From an uncultured Opitutia bacterium (GTDB taxonomy: Bacteria > Verrucomicrobiota > Verrucomicrobiia > Opitutales > Opitutaceae): a stretch of 40,487 nt of DNA. The notes beneath the pieces are model-generated. The model was not told the DNA's origin. It saw only the letters and a program-made list of their open reading frames with translations, and did not search any database. The position numbers and the translations under genes were made by a program. Positions 7,906 to 17,800 of the stretch are shown here, in pieces; positions within the stretch are counted from its first letter, which is position 1; the number at the start of each line of letters is the position of its first letter. The DNA lies in the NCBI GenBank assembly GCA_903855985.1, contig CAIOAO010000060.1, forward strand, positions 1-40,487, written 5' to 3'.

Positions 7906-9495
7906 TCAGTCGTTGAACCGGGCGAGCTGCATCAGCTCGTCCGCGATGGCGCGGTCGCTGCGGCAGCGGGGCAGCTTGTTCTGCCCGCCCCACTTGCCGT
8001 GGTGGCGCATCCAGTGCTCGAACACCCCGGGCATGACCAGCCGGGCGATTGGGGCCTCGATGTTGTTGCTCCGGCGCTTCACCTCGTAGTCGGCGTTGCG
8101 CACCTTCAGCTCGGCGTCGAGCTGCACGGCGAGCGTGGGGCCGGTGGGGTTCTGGACGGAGCCGGGGCGCAGCTCGATCCACCACTCGTGCCGGCCGCGG
8201 TTGTTGCCGGTCAGCGAGTCGGTGAACATCGGCGCGACGTGGAAATTGGTGATACTCCAGCCATTGGGCGAGCAGACGGCGAGGAGCGCGTCGGTCAGCT
8301 CCTTCTCAATCACCCGCTCGCCAAACGCATTGAGCTGGAGCCCGGTGCGGCCGGCGTAGATGAGCCGCGGCGGCTCGGTCGAAACGAAGCGCACCATGTC
8401 GCCGACGACATAGCGGCAGAGTCCGCCGGGGGTCGTCAGCACCAGCGCGTAATCCTCGTTGGTCTTCACGCCCTCGAGGGGCACGGCCGACGGGCCGAGG
8501 TTGCCGAGACGGTCCTCGTCGAAATATTTCATCGGCAGGAATTCAAAGAACAGCCCGGCGTCCGCCATCAACCGCAGGCCCTCGACGGGCGTGGCGTCCT
8601 GGGCGGCGATGAAGCCCTCCGATGCGGGGTAGATCTCGTGGAAATGCACACCGGCCCCGTAGGCCCGGCGCAGTTCACCCTGGAACGGTCCGAGGGGCAC
8701 GCCGCTGTGCACGAGGCACTCGAGGTTGGGCCAGATGGTCTGCTGCAGGCTGGGCGCGCGCGACGGACCGGCGGAGCCGCCGGGGCGCAGCGCCTCCGCG
8801 AGGGTCAGCAGCCAGCTGGGCTGGCCGGCGACGAGGGAGATGTCGAGGCGCCGCGTGCGGGCGACGATCGCATCCAGTTTCTTCGACCAGTCGTTCAACT
8901 GCTCGATGTCCGCGCCGGGCTCATAGAGGTGGTGCTCGATCCACTTGGGCAGGTTGAGTGCGATCAGGCTGCTCAGGTCGCCCTCGTAGGCGGTGAACGG
9001 CGCGGCCTCGGGGATGAGCGCGAGGGAATTGGAGCCGCCCAGCAGCAGGTGGCGGCCGTGAAAGACCTTGGTGCTGCCGGTGCGCGCGCAGTAGTAGAGC
9101 AGGGCGTCGCGCGTCGCGCCCCGGAAATGCTCGAGCAGGTCCCAGGTGACGGGCAGCGACTTGACCGGGCCGTCCGTGGTGCCGGGGGTGACCGCATAAA
9201 ACGGACATTGGCCGGGCCAGAGCACGTCGGCGGCGCCGCGCTTCATCTGGTCGATGTACGGCGCGAGGTCCGCATGGGTATGGAGCGGCACGCGCCGCTG
9301 GAACTGCGCGTAGGTCAGGCCGGCCTCGAGGCCCACCTTGCGGCCGAAGGCGGTCTTCGCGAAGGACCGGAGCAGGCGGCGGAACGTGCGCTGCTGCGCG
9401 GGCACCGCCGTTTTCTTCTGGCGCAGCCGCAGGGCGGTGCGGGCCGTTTGCAGGCGCGCGCCTAAAACCATGAGGCTCTTGGGAAGGGCAGGCAT
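7906..9495 (-). CDS. GH3 family adenylate-forming enzyme
   Basis: A 529-residue member of the GH3 auxin-responsive family, ANL-type enzymes that adenylate a carboxylic acid; plant members then join it to an amino acid. The ATP motif appears as TPGTTDGPVKSLPVT (compare SSGTTxGxxK). Later come YPASEGFIAAQD, the LCRYVVGDMVRFV segment equivalent to YRVGD, and IYAGRTGLQLNAFGERV, where the C-terminal domain starts. SLVAGQPSWLLTL is another conserved GH3 stretch. Length is near that of plant GH3 (about 570-600). ATG 9495 fits the family; upstream codons to 9543 look non-coding. In bacteria the acceptor and acid are mostly unknown. It stands alone, facing the thioredoxin gene, with no pathway neighbours to suggest a substrate. 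Confidence 0.87.
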   Translation of the reverse strand: MPALPKSLMVLGARLQTARTALRLRQKKTAVPAQQRTFRRLLRSFAKTAFGRKVGLEAGLTYAQFQRRVPLHTHADLAPYIDQMKRGAADVLWPGQCPFYAVTPGTTDGPVKSLPVTWDLLEHFRGATRDALLYYCARTGSTKVFHGRHLLLGGSNSLALIPEAAPFTAYEGDLSSLIALNLPKWIEHHLYEPGADIEQLNDWSKKLDAIVARTRRLDISLVAGQPSWLLTLAEALRPGGSAGPSRAPSLQQTIWPNLECLVHSGVPLGPFQGELRRAYGAGVHFHEIYPASEGFIAAQDATPVEGLRLMADAGLFFEFLPMKYFDEDRLGNLGPSAVPLEGVKTNEDYALVLTTPGGLCRYVVGDMVRFVSTEPPRLIYAGRTGLQLNAFGERVIEKELTDALLAVCSPNGWSITNFHVAPMFTDSLTGNNRGRHEWWIELRPGSVQNPTGPTLAVQLDAELKVRNADYEVKRRSNNIEAPIARLVMPGVFEHWMRHHGKWGGQNKLPRCRSDRAIADELMQLARFND

Positions 9496-9634
9496 CGCGG
9501 CGGCTGGGTCAGTTAGGCAGTCCCTCCGAGCGGGAAGCCGCAAGTGGATTCCTGCTGCGGCCCCCGAGCTTACGAGGTTTTGACCGCGGCGGAGGGCCGA
9601 ACGGCCCTATTGCAAGCGGGCGGCGGCAGGGGGT

Positions 9635-9735
9635 TGACCACGAGAAAAACGAAAAGCATGAAACCCCGGAGGTCGGAATTCATCGCCCACGGACCGGAGT
9701 CCGGTTTCGGGTGCCTCGTGTTTTTCCCGGTTAAA
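9635..9735. repeat. Palindromic element, family B (copy 2)
   Basis: The left half (9637-9664, words ACCACGAGAAAAACGAA) is matched in inverted, imperfect form by 9703-9735 (GCCTCGTGTTTTTCCCGG). A small inner dyad lies at 9691-9702. It lies in the 287-base gap between the GH3 gene and the pseudouridine synthase gene. The remainder of that gap (9496-9634 and 9736-9782) holds no recognisable gene. Confidence 0.65.
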
Positions 9736-9782
9736 AACGCAGGCGTGACTTTCGGGGGCTTTGGGGTTGTCACAGGGGACGC

Positions 9783-10580
9783 ATGCCGCTCCCGACCATT
9801 CTCCTGGAAGACGACACCCTGGTCGCGTTCGACAAGCCGCACGGGCTGCCGATGGCACCGCTGAAGGGGGCCAAGGGCGCGGAGAACCTCATCGCGCTGG
9901 TGCAGGCGAAGTACGGCCCGGGGGTGGCGAGTGTGCACCGGGTGGATGCCGACACGAGCGGCGTGGTGGTGTTCGCGAAGACGAAGGTCGCGCTGGATTT
10001 TCTGAGCGGACAGTTCCAGTCGAAGACGGCGGCGATGAAGTATTTCGCGCTGGCGGTGGTGCAGCCGGCGGAGCGGGCGCTGAAGGATGTGGCGATCTTG
10101 CGCGCGGCGAACGACAGCCTGCCGGATATTTTCACGATCGAACTCTCGCTGCGGGATGACGAGCGCGAGCCGGGCCGGCTGCGCGTGGGCACGGGCCGCG
10201 AGAGCCGGGAGAGCCAGACGGCGGTCCGCACGCTGGAGCGCTTCGGGCGGTTTGTATGGCTGGAGTGCAACCCGGTGAGCAGCCGCCCGCACCAGGTCCG
10301 CGTCCACCTCGCCGCCCTCGGCGCCCCGGTGCTCAACGATGCGTTTTACGGCGACCCTGCGGTCACGCTGCTGCTCTCCGACCTGAAGCGGGGCTACAAG
10401 GGCCGCGACGAGGAGAAGCCGCTGCTCACGCGCCTCGCGCTGCACGCCGGCGAGCTGACGCTCAAGCACCCGACCACGCGCGAGCCGGTCATTCTGACCG
10501 CCCCGCTGCCGCACGAGTTCGAGATCGCGCTGAAATACCTGCGGAAATTCAACCGCGGGCGCCCCGTTCAGCGCAGCTGA
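9783..10580 (+). CDS. RluA-family pseudouridine synthase
   Basis: A 265-residue RNA pseudouridine synthase that isomerises uridine in rRNA or tRNA. The catalytic motif is VHRVDADTSGVVVFAK with nucleophile D55. The N-terminal LVAFDKPHGLPM matches the family's (V/L)xKPxG segment, and the C-terminal SRPHQVRVHLAALGAPVLND is the conserved RxHQIRxHL region. There is no S4 domain at the N-terminus, so it resembles the shorter RluA/TruC-like members. The target uridine is not predictable. ATG 9783 is the only sensible start. Its stop lies 13 bases inside the 3' end of the convergent TPR membrane protein gene. Confidence 0.92.
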   Translation: MPLPTILLEDDTLVAFDKPHGLPMAPLKGAKGAENLIALVQAKYGPGVASVHRVDADTSGVVVFAKTKVALDFLSGQFQSKTAAMKYFALAVVQPAERALKDVAILRAANDSLPDIFTIELSLRDDEREPGRLRVGTGRESRESQTAVRTLERFGRFVWLECNPVSSRPHQVRVHLAALGAPVLNDAFYGDPAVTLLLSDLKRGYKGRDEEKPLLTRLALHAGELTLKHPTTREPVILTAPLPHEFEIALKYLRKFNRGRPVQRS

Positions 10581-12409
10581 TCGAGCAGTTGGCGGGCAGG
10601 GGTGAAGGCGGGATTGAGGCGGAGGACAGCCTCGAGGTGGGGAATGGCCTCGGTCCGGCGTCCCGGGAGATTCAGCAGGGTGTTAGCGAGAGTGAAGTGG
10701 GCCTGCCAGAGGTCGGGGTTGGTGCGGAGCGCCGACTCGAAGCGGGCGGCGGCCTCGGCCTCGCGTCCCGGCAGGCCCTGCAGGGCGATGCCGAGGTTCA
10801 GCTGGATCTCGGCCAGCTCGGGCCGGCGGTTCAGCACGGTCTTGTAGTGGGCGATCGCCTCCTCCTCGCGGCCCGGTACGGTGACGAGCGTGTTGGCCAG
10901 GTTGCACTCCGCCTGCCAGAGCTCGGGCTTCAGGCGGACGGCGGTCTCGAGGTGGGTGATGGCTTCGGCCTTCTTGTCCGGCTGGGTCAGCAGCGACATG
11001 GCGAGATTGGCGTGGGCCTCGGCGTAGTCGGGGCGGAGGGCCAGCGCCTCGCGGTACGAGGCGATGGCGGCGTCGGTCTGGTTCCGCGCCGCGAGTTCCA
11101 TCCCGAGATTGTAGGCGGCCATCCAGGCGGCGGGGTTGCGCGCGAGGGTCGCGCGGTAGAGCGCAAGGTTGTCGCGGTAGTCGTGCGCCTGGTGCCAGGT
11201 GAGGCCACCCAGCAGGGCGACGAGTGCGGCGGGGACCCCGCGGCGAACCCAGGCGGGAGCGGACGCGAGGGCCCGCACGAGTCCGGCGGCGAGCGGGGCG
11301 ATGAGGCCGAGACACGCGAGATATTGGAAGTGGTCGGCGACGTAGGAGTAGATGAACGGGTAGACGTTAAAAAACCCGAGGGCGGGAAACAGCGTGCCGG
11401 CGAACAGCAGCGCGCCGGCGAGCGGGGCGCGGGTGTGGTGGCGGAGCCGCCACAGGACAGCCAGGGTGGCGAGGGTCGCGATAACTCCGGCGTAGGCCCA
11501 CGGGTCGGAGGCGTTGATGGTCCAGCGCGGATAGACAAAGCTCAGGTCGGCGGGCCAGAGCAGTTTGCCGAGGTAAAACCACAGGACGCGTCCGGCCAGC
11601 AGGACCCGCTGCAGGAAGTGGAGGTCATAGGCGGCGCCTTCCGCGCCGATGAATTTGCGCTCCACCCACGCGGTGGTGAGCCCTGCGGCGAGGCCGATGG
11701 CGAACCACGGCAGCAAGGGGGCGATGTCGCGCCGCCACGAGAGCCGGCCGCGCTGCCACCACGCGATGACGAGCAGGGCGGCGGGAAGGGTGGCGGTGAC
11801 GGATTTGGTGAGGACCGCGAGGAGGAAAAAGGCGGTGGCGAGAACGTAAGACCAACCGGCGGAATTCGATTTTCCCGGGCCGGCTTCCCGGGCCTGGTCG
11901 AATCGCAGGTAGGTGAGCAGGGCCAGCAGATAGAACACGGCGGAGAGCGTGTTTTTCTGTTCCGAGATCCAGGCGACGGTTTCAACGCCGACCGGATGAA
12001 GGGCGAAGATGAGCCCGGCGAGCCACGCGCCGGGGATGGCGAGACGCTGCAGCACGCGCACAAGGAGGCCGGCGGCGAGGGCGTGGAGGAGGACGTTGAG
12101 CCAGTGGTAGGCGGCGGCGGATTCGCCCCAGAGCCGGTGCTCGAGCCAGAACGCGCTGTGGAGAACGGGATAATATTGCTGGGTGGCGCCGAGCTCGAAC
12201 CAGATCCGGCCGAGTCCACTCAGGGAGCGGAGTTCAGGTGCGGTCACATGGCCGTTGTCGTCCCAGAGAAAACCGCCGTGGAGTGCCGGCAGATAGGCCA
12301 GCACGCAGAGGGCGGCGAGGCCCAGCCAGCCGAGCCACCACCACGTGTCGGCCGGCGCGGCGCGGGGAGCCGGCGGAGTGGGGCGCGAGTTCGCAGAGCG
12401 CGGGGGCAT
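10568..12409 (-). CDS. TMTC-like polytopic membrane protein with C-terminal TPRs
   Basis: A 613-residue protein with about ten hydrophobic segments (residues 25-400) and then tetratricopeptide repeats (about 405-613). The first periplasmic loop carries an acidic pair, D50-D51 in GGFLWDDNGHV. The stretch LIFALHPVGVETVAWISEQK closely resembles the conserved block of eukaryotic TMTC/DUF1736 proteins, which are O-mannosyltransferases with the same membrane-plus-TPR plan and a GT-C fold. TPR units are easy to see: NLGMELAARNQTDAAIASY, ALRPDYAEAHANLAMSL, LKPELWQAECNLANTL, NLGIALQGLPGREAEA. By analogy it may transfer a lipid-linked sugar to exported protein; no lipid-sugar genes are adjacent, so this is inference. 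The extreme N-terminus is Pro/Arg-rich and cytoplasmic. Confidence 0.82.
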   Translation of the reverse strand: MPPRSANSRPTPPAPRAAPADTWWWLGWLGLAALCVLAYLPALHGGFLWDDNGHVTAPELRSLSGLGRIWFELGATQQYYPVLHSAFWLEHRLWGESAAAYHWLNVLLHALAAGLLVRVLQRLAIPGAWLAGLIFALHPVGVETVAWISEQKNTLSAVFYLLALLTYLRFDQAREAGPGKSNSAGWSYVLATAFFLLAVLTKSVTATLPAALLVIAWWQRGRLSWRRDIAPLLPWFAIGLAAGLTTAWVERKFIGAEGAAYDLHFLQRVLLAGRVLWFYLGKLLWPADLSFVYPRWTINASDPWAYAGVIATLATLAVLWRLRHHTRAPLAGALLFAGTLFPALGFFNVYPFIYSYVADHFQYLACLGLIAPLAAGLVRALASAPAWVRRGVPAALVALLGGLTWHQAHDYRDNLALYRATLARNPAAWMAAYNLGMELAARNQTDAAIASYREALALRPDYAEAHANLAMSLLTQPDKKAEAITHLETAVRLKPELWQAECNLANTLVTVPGREEEAIAHYKTVLNRRPELAEIQLNLGIALQGLPGREAEAAARFESALRTNPDLWQAHFTLANTLLNLPGRRTEAIPHLEAVLRLNPAFTPARQLLDQLR

Positions 12410-12588
12410 GGGCGGTAACGGTTCCCGGTTCTGATTCCATCGGCAACGCGGAAGTGGTTTGGGCTGGAGGTGTGGTTGCGCGCCTTGTGCAGAAAGCCAG
12501 CACAGCCTGAAACGCGGCCTAATAAAATGTGCCGCGGGCGCCTCGGCAGTTTACTCGGGCCGGGTCGTGGGCATCGTCGGACCACCCC

Positions 12589-14589
12589 ATGACCCCGACC
12601 GTGACGCATTCCGTGGACAGCGATGGCGTGGGCTGGCTGGTGTTCGATGATCCCGCGGCGCGGGCGAATGTTTTCACGCCGGCGGTGTTTGCCGACCTGC
12701 GGGCGGCGCTCGCGGCGCTGGCGGCCCAGCCGGTGAAGGCGGTGGTCGTGATCAGTGCGAAGGAACGCATCTTCATCGCGGGCGCCGACTTGAAATGGCT
12801 GTCCAAGCTGCCCGATGCCGCGGCGGCGAGGGCCGTGGGGCGGGAGGGACAGGCGTGTTTTTCGCTGCTCGCGAATTTCAAGGTCCCGGTGGTGGGCGCG
12901 ATCCACGGGGCGTGCGCGGGCGGCGGGACGGAGGTGGTGCTGGCGTGTCACTGGCGCATCGCCAGCGATGCGCGCGAGACCGTCATCGGCCTGCCGGAGA
13001 ACAGTGTCGGCACGATCCCTGGCTGGGGCGGAACCGTGCGGCTGCCGCGGCTCATCGGCGCGGCGGCGGCGCTCGAGTGCATTTTGAAGGCCACGCTGCT
13101 GTCGGCGCCGGAGGCGCTGCGCACGGGGCTGGTGGACGAGGTCGTCCCCGCGGCCGAGCTCAAGGCGCGGGCCAAGGCGGCCGCGCTCCGGCTGGCGGCG
13201 AGCGGGTGTCCGGCCCGGGCGGTCCCACCGGCGGTGGACGCGGCGTTTTACGCCGGGCTGCGGGCGTCGACGCTCAAGAAAACCCGCGGCCACGAGCCCG
13301 CGCCGATGAAAGTGATCGACGTGGTCGAGGAAAACCTCGGCCTGACCCTCGAGGCGGCGCTGGAGGTGGAGACACAGGCGTTCGGCGAGCTGACCGCGGG
13401 GGACGTCTGCAAAAACCTCATCTATGTTTTCTTCCTGAAGGATGCGGTGAAAAAGCTTTCGGTGGACGCCTGGTTTCCGGCGGCGGTCCCGGCCGCGCCG
13501 GCGCCGTTCCGGAAGATCGGCGTGGTCGGCGCGGGCGTGATGGGTTCGGGCATCGCGCAGTGGTGCGCAGCGCGCGGGCACGACGTCGTGCTGCGCGATG
13601 TGAAGCCGGAGTTCGTCGAGCGCGGCCTGGCGGTGATCCGCGGGGTGTTTGACGAGGCGGTGGCGCGGAAAAAAATGAAACCCGACGCCGCGGCCGCGGG
13701 GCTGGCGCGCGTGAAGACCACCACGGGGTGGGAGGGCTTTGGCGACTGCGACCTCGTGATCGAGGCCATCGTGGAGAACGTCGCGGCGAAGCAGGCGCTG
13801 TTTGCCGAGCTGGCGAAGGTGGTGCGGCCGGACTGCGTGCTGGCGTCGAATACGTCGGCGCTGCCGATCGACGAGCTCGCCGCCACGGCGACGGAGCCCG
13901 GGCGGACGATCGGGCTGCATTTTTTCAACCCGGTGAGCCGGATGCCGCTGGTCGAACTGGTGCTGAGCCCGCACACGGCCCGCGGCACGGCGGAACGGAC
14001 GCTGGCGTTCGCGAAGGCGCTCGGGAAGAGCCCGGTCATCTGCAAGTCATCGCCGGGATTCCTGGTGACCCGCGTGCTGTTTTTCTACCTCAACGAGGCG
14101 TGCCAGTTGTGGGAGCAGGGCGTGTCCACGACGACGATCGACAGCGCGCTGCGCGGCTGGGGCTGGCCGATGGGCCCGATGCGACTGATTGACGAGGTCG
14201 GGGTGGACGTGACGGATTTCATCTTTGGCGAGATGGCGCATTATTTCCCACCGCGGTTCAAAGGCACGAAGGTGTGCGGCCGGATGCTGGCGGCGGGGAT
14301 GAAAGGCCGGAAGAATGGGGCGAGCACGGGGTTCTACACCTATGCCGACGGCAAGGAGGCGCTGAACCCGGCGATGGCGCAATTTGCGTCCGGCGCGAAA
14401 TCGGAGCTGAGCGCGGCGGCGATCACGGAGCGGCTGAACCGCGTGATGATCGACGAGACGAAGCGGGTGCTGGACGAAGGTGTGCTCAAGACGCCGGAGG
14501 ATGCGGATTTTGCGCTGCTGATGGGGGCGGGCTTCCCGGCCTTCCGCGGCGGCCTGATGCGCTACGCGAAGAGCATCGGGGCGGTGTGA
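12589..14589 (+). CDS. Bifunctional enoyl-CoA hydratase / 3-hydroxyacyl-CoA dehydrogenase (FadB/FadJ-like)
   Basis: A 666-residue fatty acid beta-oxidation enzyme. Residues 1-300 are the crotonase domain: the oxyanion loop GADLKWLSK, then HGACAGGGTEVVLACHWRIA with E115, and IGLPENSVGTIPGWGGTVRL with E137. Both hydratase glutamates are therefore kept. Residues 305-666 are the dehydrogenase: NAD motif GVVGAGVMGSGIAQWC, ASNTSALPIDELA, catalytic H444 in GLHFFNPVSRMPLVELV, then SSPGFLVTRVLFFYLNEA and the C-terminal domains, including GWPMGPMRLIDEVG. ATG 12589 gives the family N-terminus; an upstream extension to 12529 is unconserved. The usual thiolase partner is missing from the window. The fused 2-oxoacid dehydrogenase downstream on the same strand would use related acyl-CoA chemistry, for example in branched-chain catabolism, but a 211-base gap separates them. 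Confidence 0.93.
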   Translation: MTPTVTHSVDSDGVGWLVFDDPAARANVFTPAVFADLRAALAALAAQPVKAVVVISAKERIFIAGADLKWLSKLPDAAAARAVGREGQACFSLLANFKVPVVGAIHGACAGGGTEVVLACHWRIASDARETVIGLPENSVGTIPGWGGTVRLPRLIGAAAALECILKATLLSAPEALRTGLVDEVVPAAELKARAKAAALRLAASGCPARAVPPAVDAAFYAGLRASTLKKTRGHEPAPMKVIDVVEENLGLTLEAALEVETQAFGELTAGDVCKNLIYVFFLKDAVKKLSVDAWFPAAVPAAPAPFRKIGVVGAGVMGSGIAQWCAARGHDVVLRDVKPEFVERGLAVIRGVFDEAVARKKMKPDAAAAGLARVKTTTGWEGFGDCDLVIEAIVENVAAKQALFAELAKVVRPDCVLASNTSALPIDELAATATEPGRTIGLHFFNPVSRMPLVELVLSPHTARGTAERTLAFAKALGKSPVICKSSPGFLVTRVLFFYLNEACQLWEQGVSTTTIDSALRGWGWPMGPMRLIDEVGVDVTDFIFGEMAHYFPPRFKGTKVCGRMLAAGMKGRKNGASTGFYTYADGKEALNPAMAQFASGAKSELSAAAITERLNRVMIDETKRVLDEGVLKTPEDADFALLMGAGFPAFRGGLMRYAKSIGAV

Positions 14590-14596
14590 CGTCGGA

Positions 14597-14694
14597 ATTT
14601 ATCGCGGAAGCCCGGAGGAGCGGAAACGCGGAATCCGATCACGTTCAAAAGGAGTGTTGCCCAGCCTCCGTTCCGCCGCATTTCCGCGATAAAT
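14597..14694. repeat. Palindromic element, family I
   Basis: Perfect 13-base arms ATTTATCGCGGAA (14597-14609) and its complement (14682-14694) enclose a spacer with further imperfect complementarity (CGGAGGAGCGGAAA against TTCCGCC). It lies eight bases after the fadB-like stop in a 211-base gap. No second copy was seen in this window. Confidence 0.7.
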
Positions 14695-14800
14695 GCATTT
14701 TACTCCGAAGGGAGTAGGGGAAACGCGTTGCTTTGGGCGGGGTTTGGGCGAGGTTGGGGGCAATAAGTAACCTCAACTCCCGACCCCCCTTAGGAGTCTC

Positions 14801-17800
14801 ATGCCTGCTGTTGCCTCCCGCCTGTCCACCCCCCTCAAGCGCCGGTTGCTGACGACAATTCTGGAAAGCCGTCACGGCGACCTGCGCGAGGAAAACCTCA
14901 ACCGCCAGGGCAAGGGACACTTCCATGTGTCGGGCCGCGGTCACGAGGCGCTCGCCGCCGCGGGCCTGCAGCTGCAGGCCGACGATTACATTGTGCCGTA
15001 CTACCGCGACCGCGGGCTCATGCTCGGGCGGGGTGTGACGACGAAGCAGCTTGCCCTCGACTACATGGCAAAGCGCGAGTCGTCGTCCGGCGGCCGGCAG
15101 ATGCCGTCCCATTACAGCTATCGCGAGCTGAACATCTGGAGCGTGCCGACGCCGACGGCGGCGCAGCTGCTACCGGCCTGCGGCATGGCGTGGGGCATGC
15201 AGCTGGACGGGAAGAAGAACGTGGTCGTCACAACGGTGGGCGACGCCGCCACGCGGCAGGGGGATTTCTACGAGGCGGTGTGCTTTGCGCAGGAGCGGAA
15301 GCTGCCGGTGCTGTTCATCGTCGAGGACAACGGCTTTGGCATCAGCACGCCGACGCGCCGCACGACGCCGCGCGCGCTCAGCGTGCTCAACGAGGAGCAG
15401 TGGCGCCTGGTCGAGGGCTGGGATGTCGAGGCGGTCCATGCGGCGACGGAAACCGCCCTGGCGGAGATCCGCGCGGGCGGCGGGCCGGTGCTGCTGTGGC
15501 TGAAACTCGAGCGGCTCTCCAGCCACACGAGTTCCGACGACCAGGCCATTTACCGCAGCAAGGAGGAGCTGGCGACGCTCGGGGAGCGCGACCCGCTGCT
15601 GCTGCTGAAAACGCAGCTCATCGCCGAGGGCGAGCTGACCGAGGCCGCGTACGAGACGCTTGACAAGGAGATCAAGGAGCGGGTGCGGCTCGACTACGCC
15701 GCGGCCGAGCTGGCGGAGAATCCCATTGCGAACGAACTCGAGACGAATGTGTCATCGCAGCCCGCGCAGCTCGACGAGCAGGTGCTCCGGCCGGGCAAGT
15801 ACCGGATGGGCGACGTGATCAACCTCACGCTGCGCGCGGGGCTCGACTCGGATCCGGGCCGGTTGATCTTCGGCGAGGACATCGAGGATCCGAAGGGCGG
15901 GGTGTTCCGGCTCACGCAGAAGCTGTCGACGGATTTTCCGGAGCAGGTGTTCAATTCGCCGCTGGCGGAGAGTACGATCCTCGGCGTGGCGTGCGGGCTG
16001 GCGAGTTACGGCAAGCGGCCGGTGTTCGAGCTGCAGTTCATTGATTTCATCTACCCGGGCTGGAACCAGCTCGTGACGAACCTTGCGACGCTCCGCTGGC
16101 GCACCTACGGCAAATGGTCGTGCCCGGTCGTGATCTACGCGCCGTACGGCGCCTACCTGCCGGGCGGTTCGCTCTGGCACTCGCAGGCGAACGAGGCGGC
16201 GATCGCGCATTTCCCGGGGCTCAAGGTGGTCATTCCCAGCACGCCGGAGGACGCGGCCGGGCTGCTCTGGACGGCGATGCATTCGGAGGACCCGGTGATC
16301 TTCCTCGCGCCGAAGCACATGCTTTGGGCCGAGCGCGAGATCGACGAACCCGCGATGGCGGTGCCGATCGGGCATGCGCGCCTGCGCCAGCCGGGCCGCG
16401 ATGTGACGCTGGTGGCGTGGGGCAACACGATGGAGAAATCGCTTGAGGCCGTCGCGGCCGTCGGGGACGCGGTCAGCGTCGAGCTGATCGACCTGCGCTC
16501 GATTGTGCCGTGGGACCACGAGATGATCGAGGAGTCGGTGCGCAAGACCGGCCGGCTCGTGGTGGTGCAGGAGGACACGGAGAACTGCTCCGTCGGCCAG
16601 ATGATCATTTCGCACATTGCGGGCCGGCCCGACGTCTGGAGCCGAATGGTCGCCCCGCCGGTGCTGGTGTCGAAGGGCAACGTGATGATTGGCTACAGCC
16701 CGGTGTACGAATACGCCGCGCTGCCCGATGCGAAGCGCATTGCGGCGGCGTTGCGCCGGGCGCTCGCGACCTCGATCCCTTCGGCCCCATCGGCACAAGC
16801 TGCCCATTCGACAGGCTCAGGGCCCTCGGTTTCTGCTTCCGGCCAGCCGGCGGCACCCCTAAATTCCGCCGTGCCCTCCACCAGCGACATCGTCGTCAAA
16901 GTGCCGATCATGGGCGAAGGGCTGCGCTCCGCCCGGGTCGTGGCGCTGCACAAGCAGCCCGGCGACAAGGTCAGCCACGACGACGTGCTCTGCGAGGTCG
17001 AGACCGACAAGGCGGTTTACCCGATCGAGGCGTCCTTCACGGGCACGTTCAAGGCGTGGAAGATCAAGCCGGACGACACGGTTGAGATCGGCCAGGAAAT
17101 CGCGCTGGTGGCGGGGGATAACGCCCCGGCGGGAGTGGCGCCGAGCGCGCCGGCGGATCACGCGAGTTTGCAGCAGTTGCAGCAGCGGCCCGCGGCCCCG
17201 GCCGTGTCCGCGCCGCCTGGCGAGCGGCGCGAGCCCGCGCTGCCGTCGGCGATCACCCGGCGGCTGGACAGCGTGGTGCCCGCGAACATGGAGATGGACG
17301 TCCGCTATGGTGCGATCCGCCTGGCGCGCGAGACGGCGAAGCAGAAATCGGGCAAGACCGCGCCGTCACCGTCGGTGATGATGGCCTGGTGCGTGGTGCG
17401 CGCGATGGAGAAGCATGCCGCGTTCCGGCGGATCGTGGCCAAGGACGGCGCGATCCTGGAGCACAAGGATTTTGAACTCGGCATCGCGGTGGCGCTCGAG
17501 GGCGACCGGCTGGCGACGGCGGTGATCCGCAAGAGCAACCTCTTCGACTGGCCGGGCTTTGTCGCCGCGTACGCCAAGGCGCTGGAGTCGGCACGCACGG
17601 GCAAGCCCGAGGAAGTGCAGGCGCCGCTGAACCTGACGAGCCTCGGGGCGTTTGGCATCGAGAAGGCGCAGCCCATCGTGGTGCCGCCGGCGATGAGCAC
17701 GCTCTTTGTCGGCACGGCGCACGAGCGGATGATCAACGACGGCGGGGTGATCCACCCCGTGGAAGTTGCCACGCTCTCGGTCACCTTTGACCATCGCGTG

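Noticed and set aside
10256-12418. A 720-codon open frame on the plus strand opposite the TMTC-like gene
   Set aside because: It is low-complexity Gly/Glu/Arg-rich, typical of antisense frames in GC-rich DNA, while the minus frame has clear membrane segments and TPRs.
12244-13974. A 576-codon minus-strand frame opposite the fadB-like gene
   Set aside because: Arg/His-rich antisense artefact; the plus strand encodes a complete hydratase/dehydrogenase.
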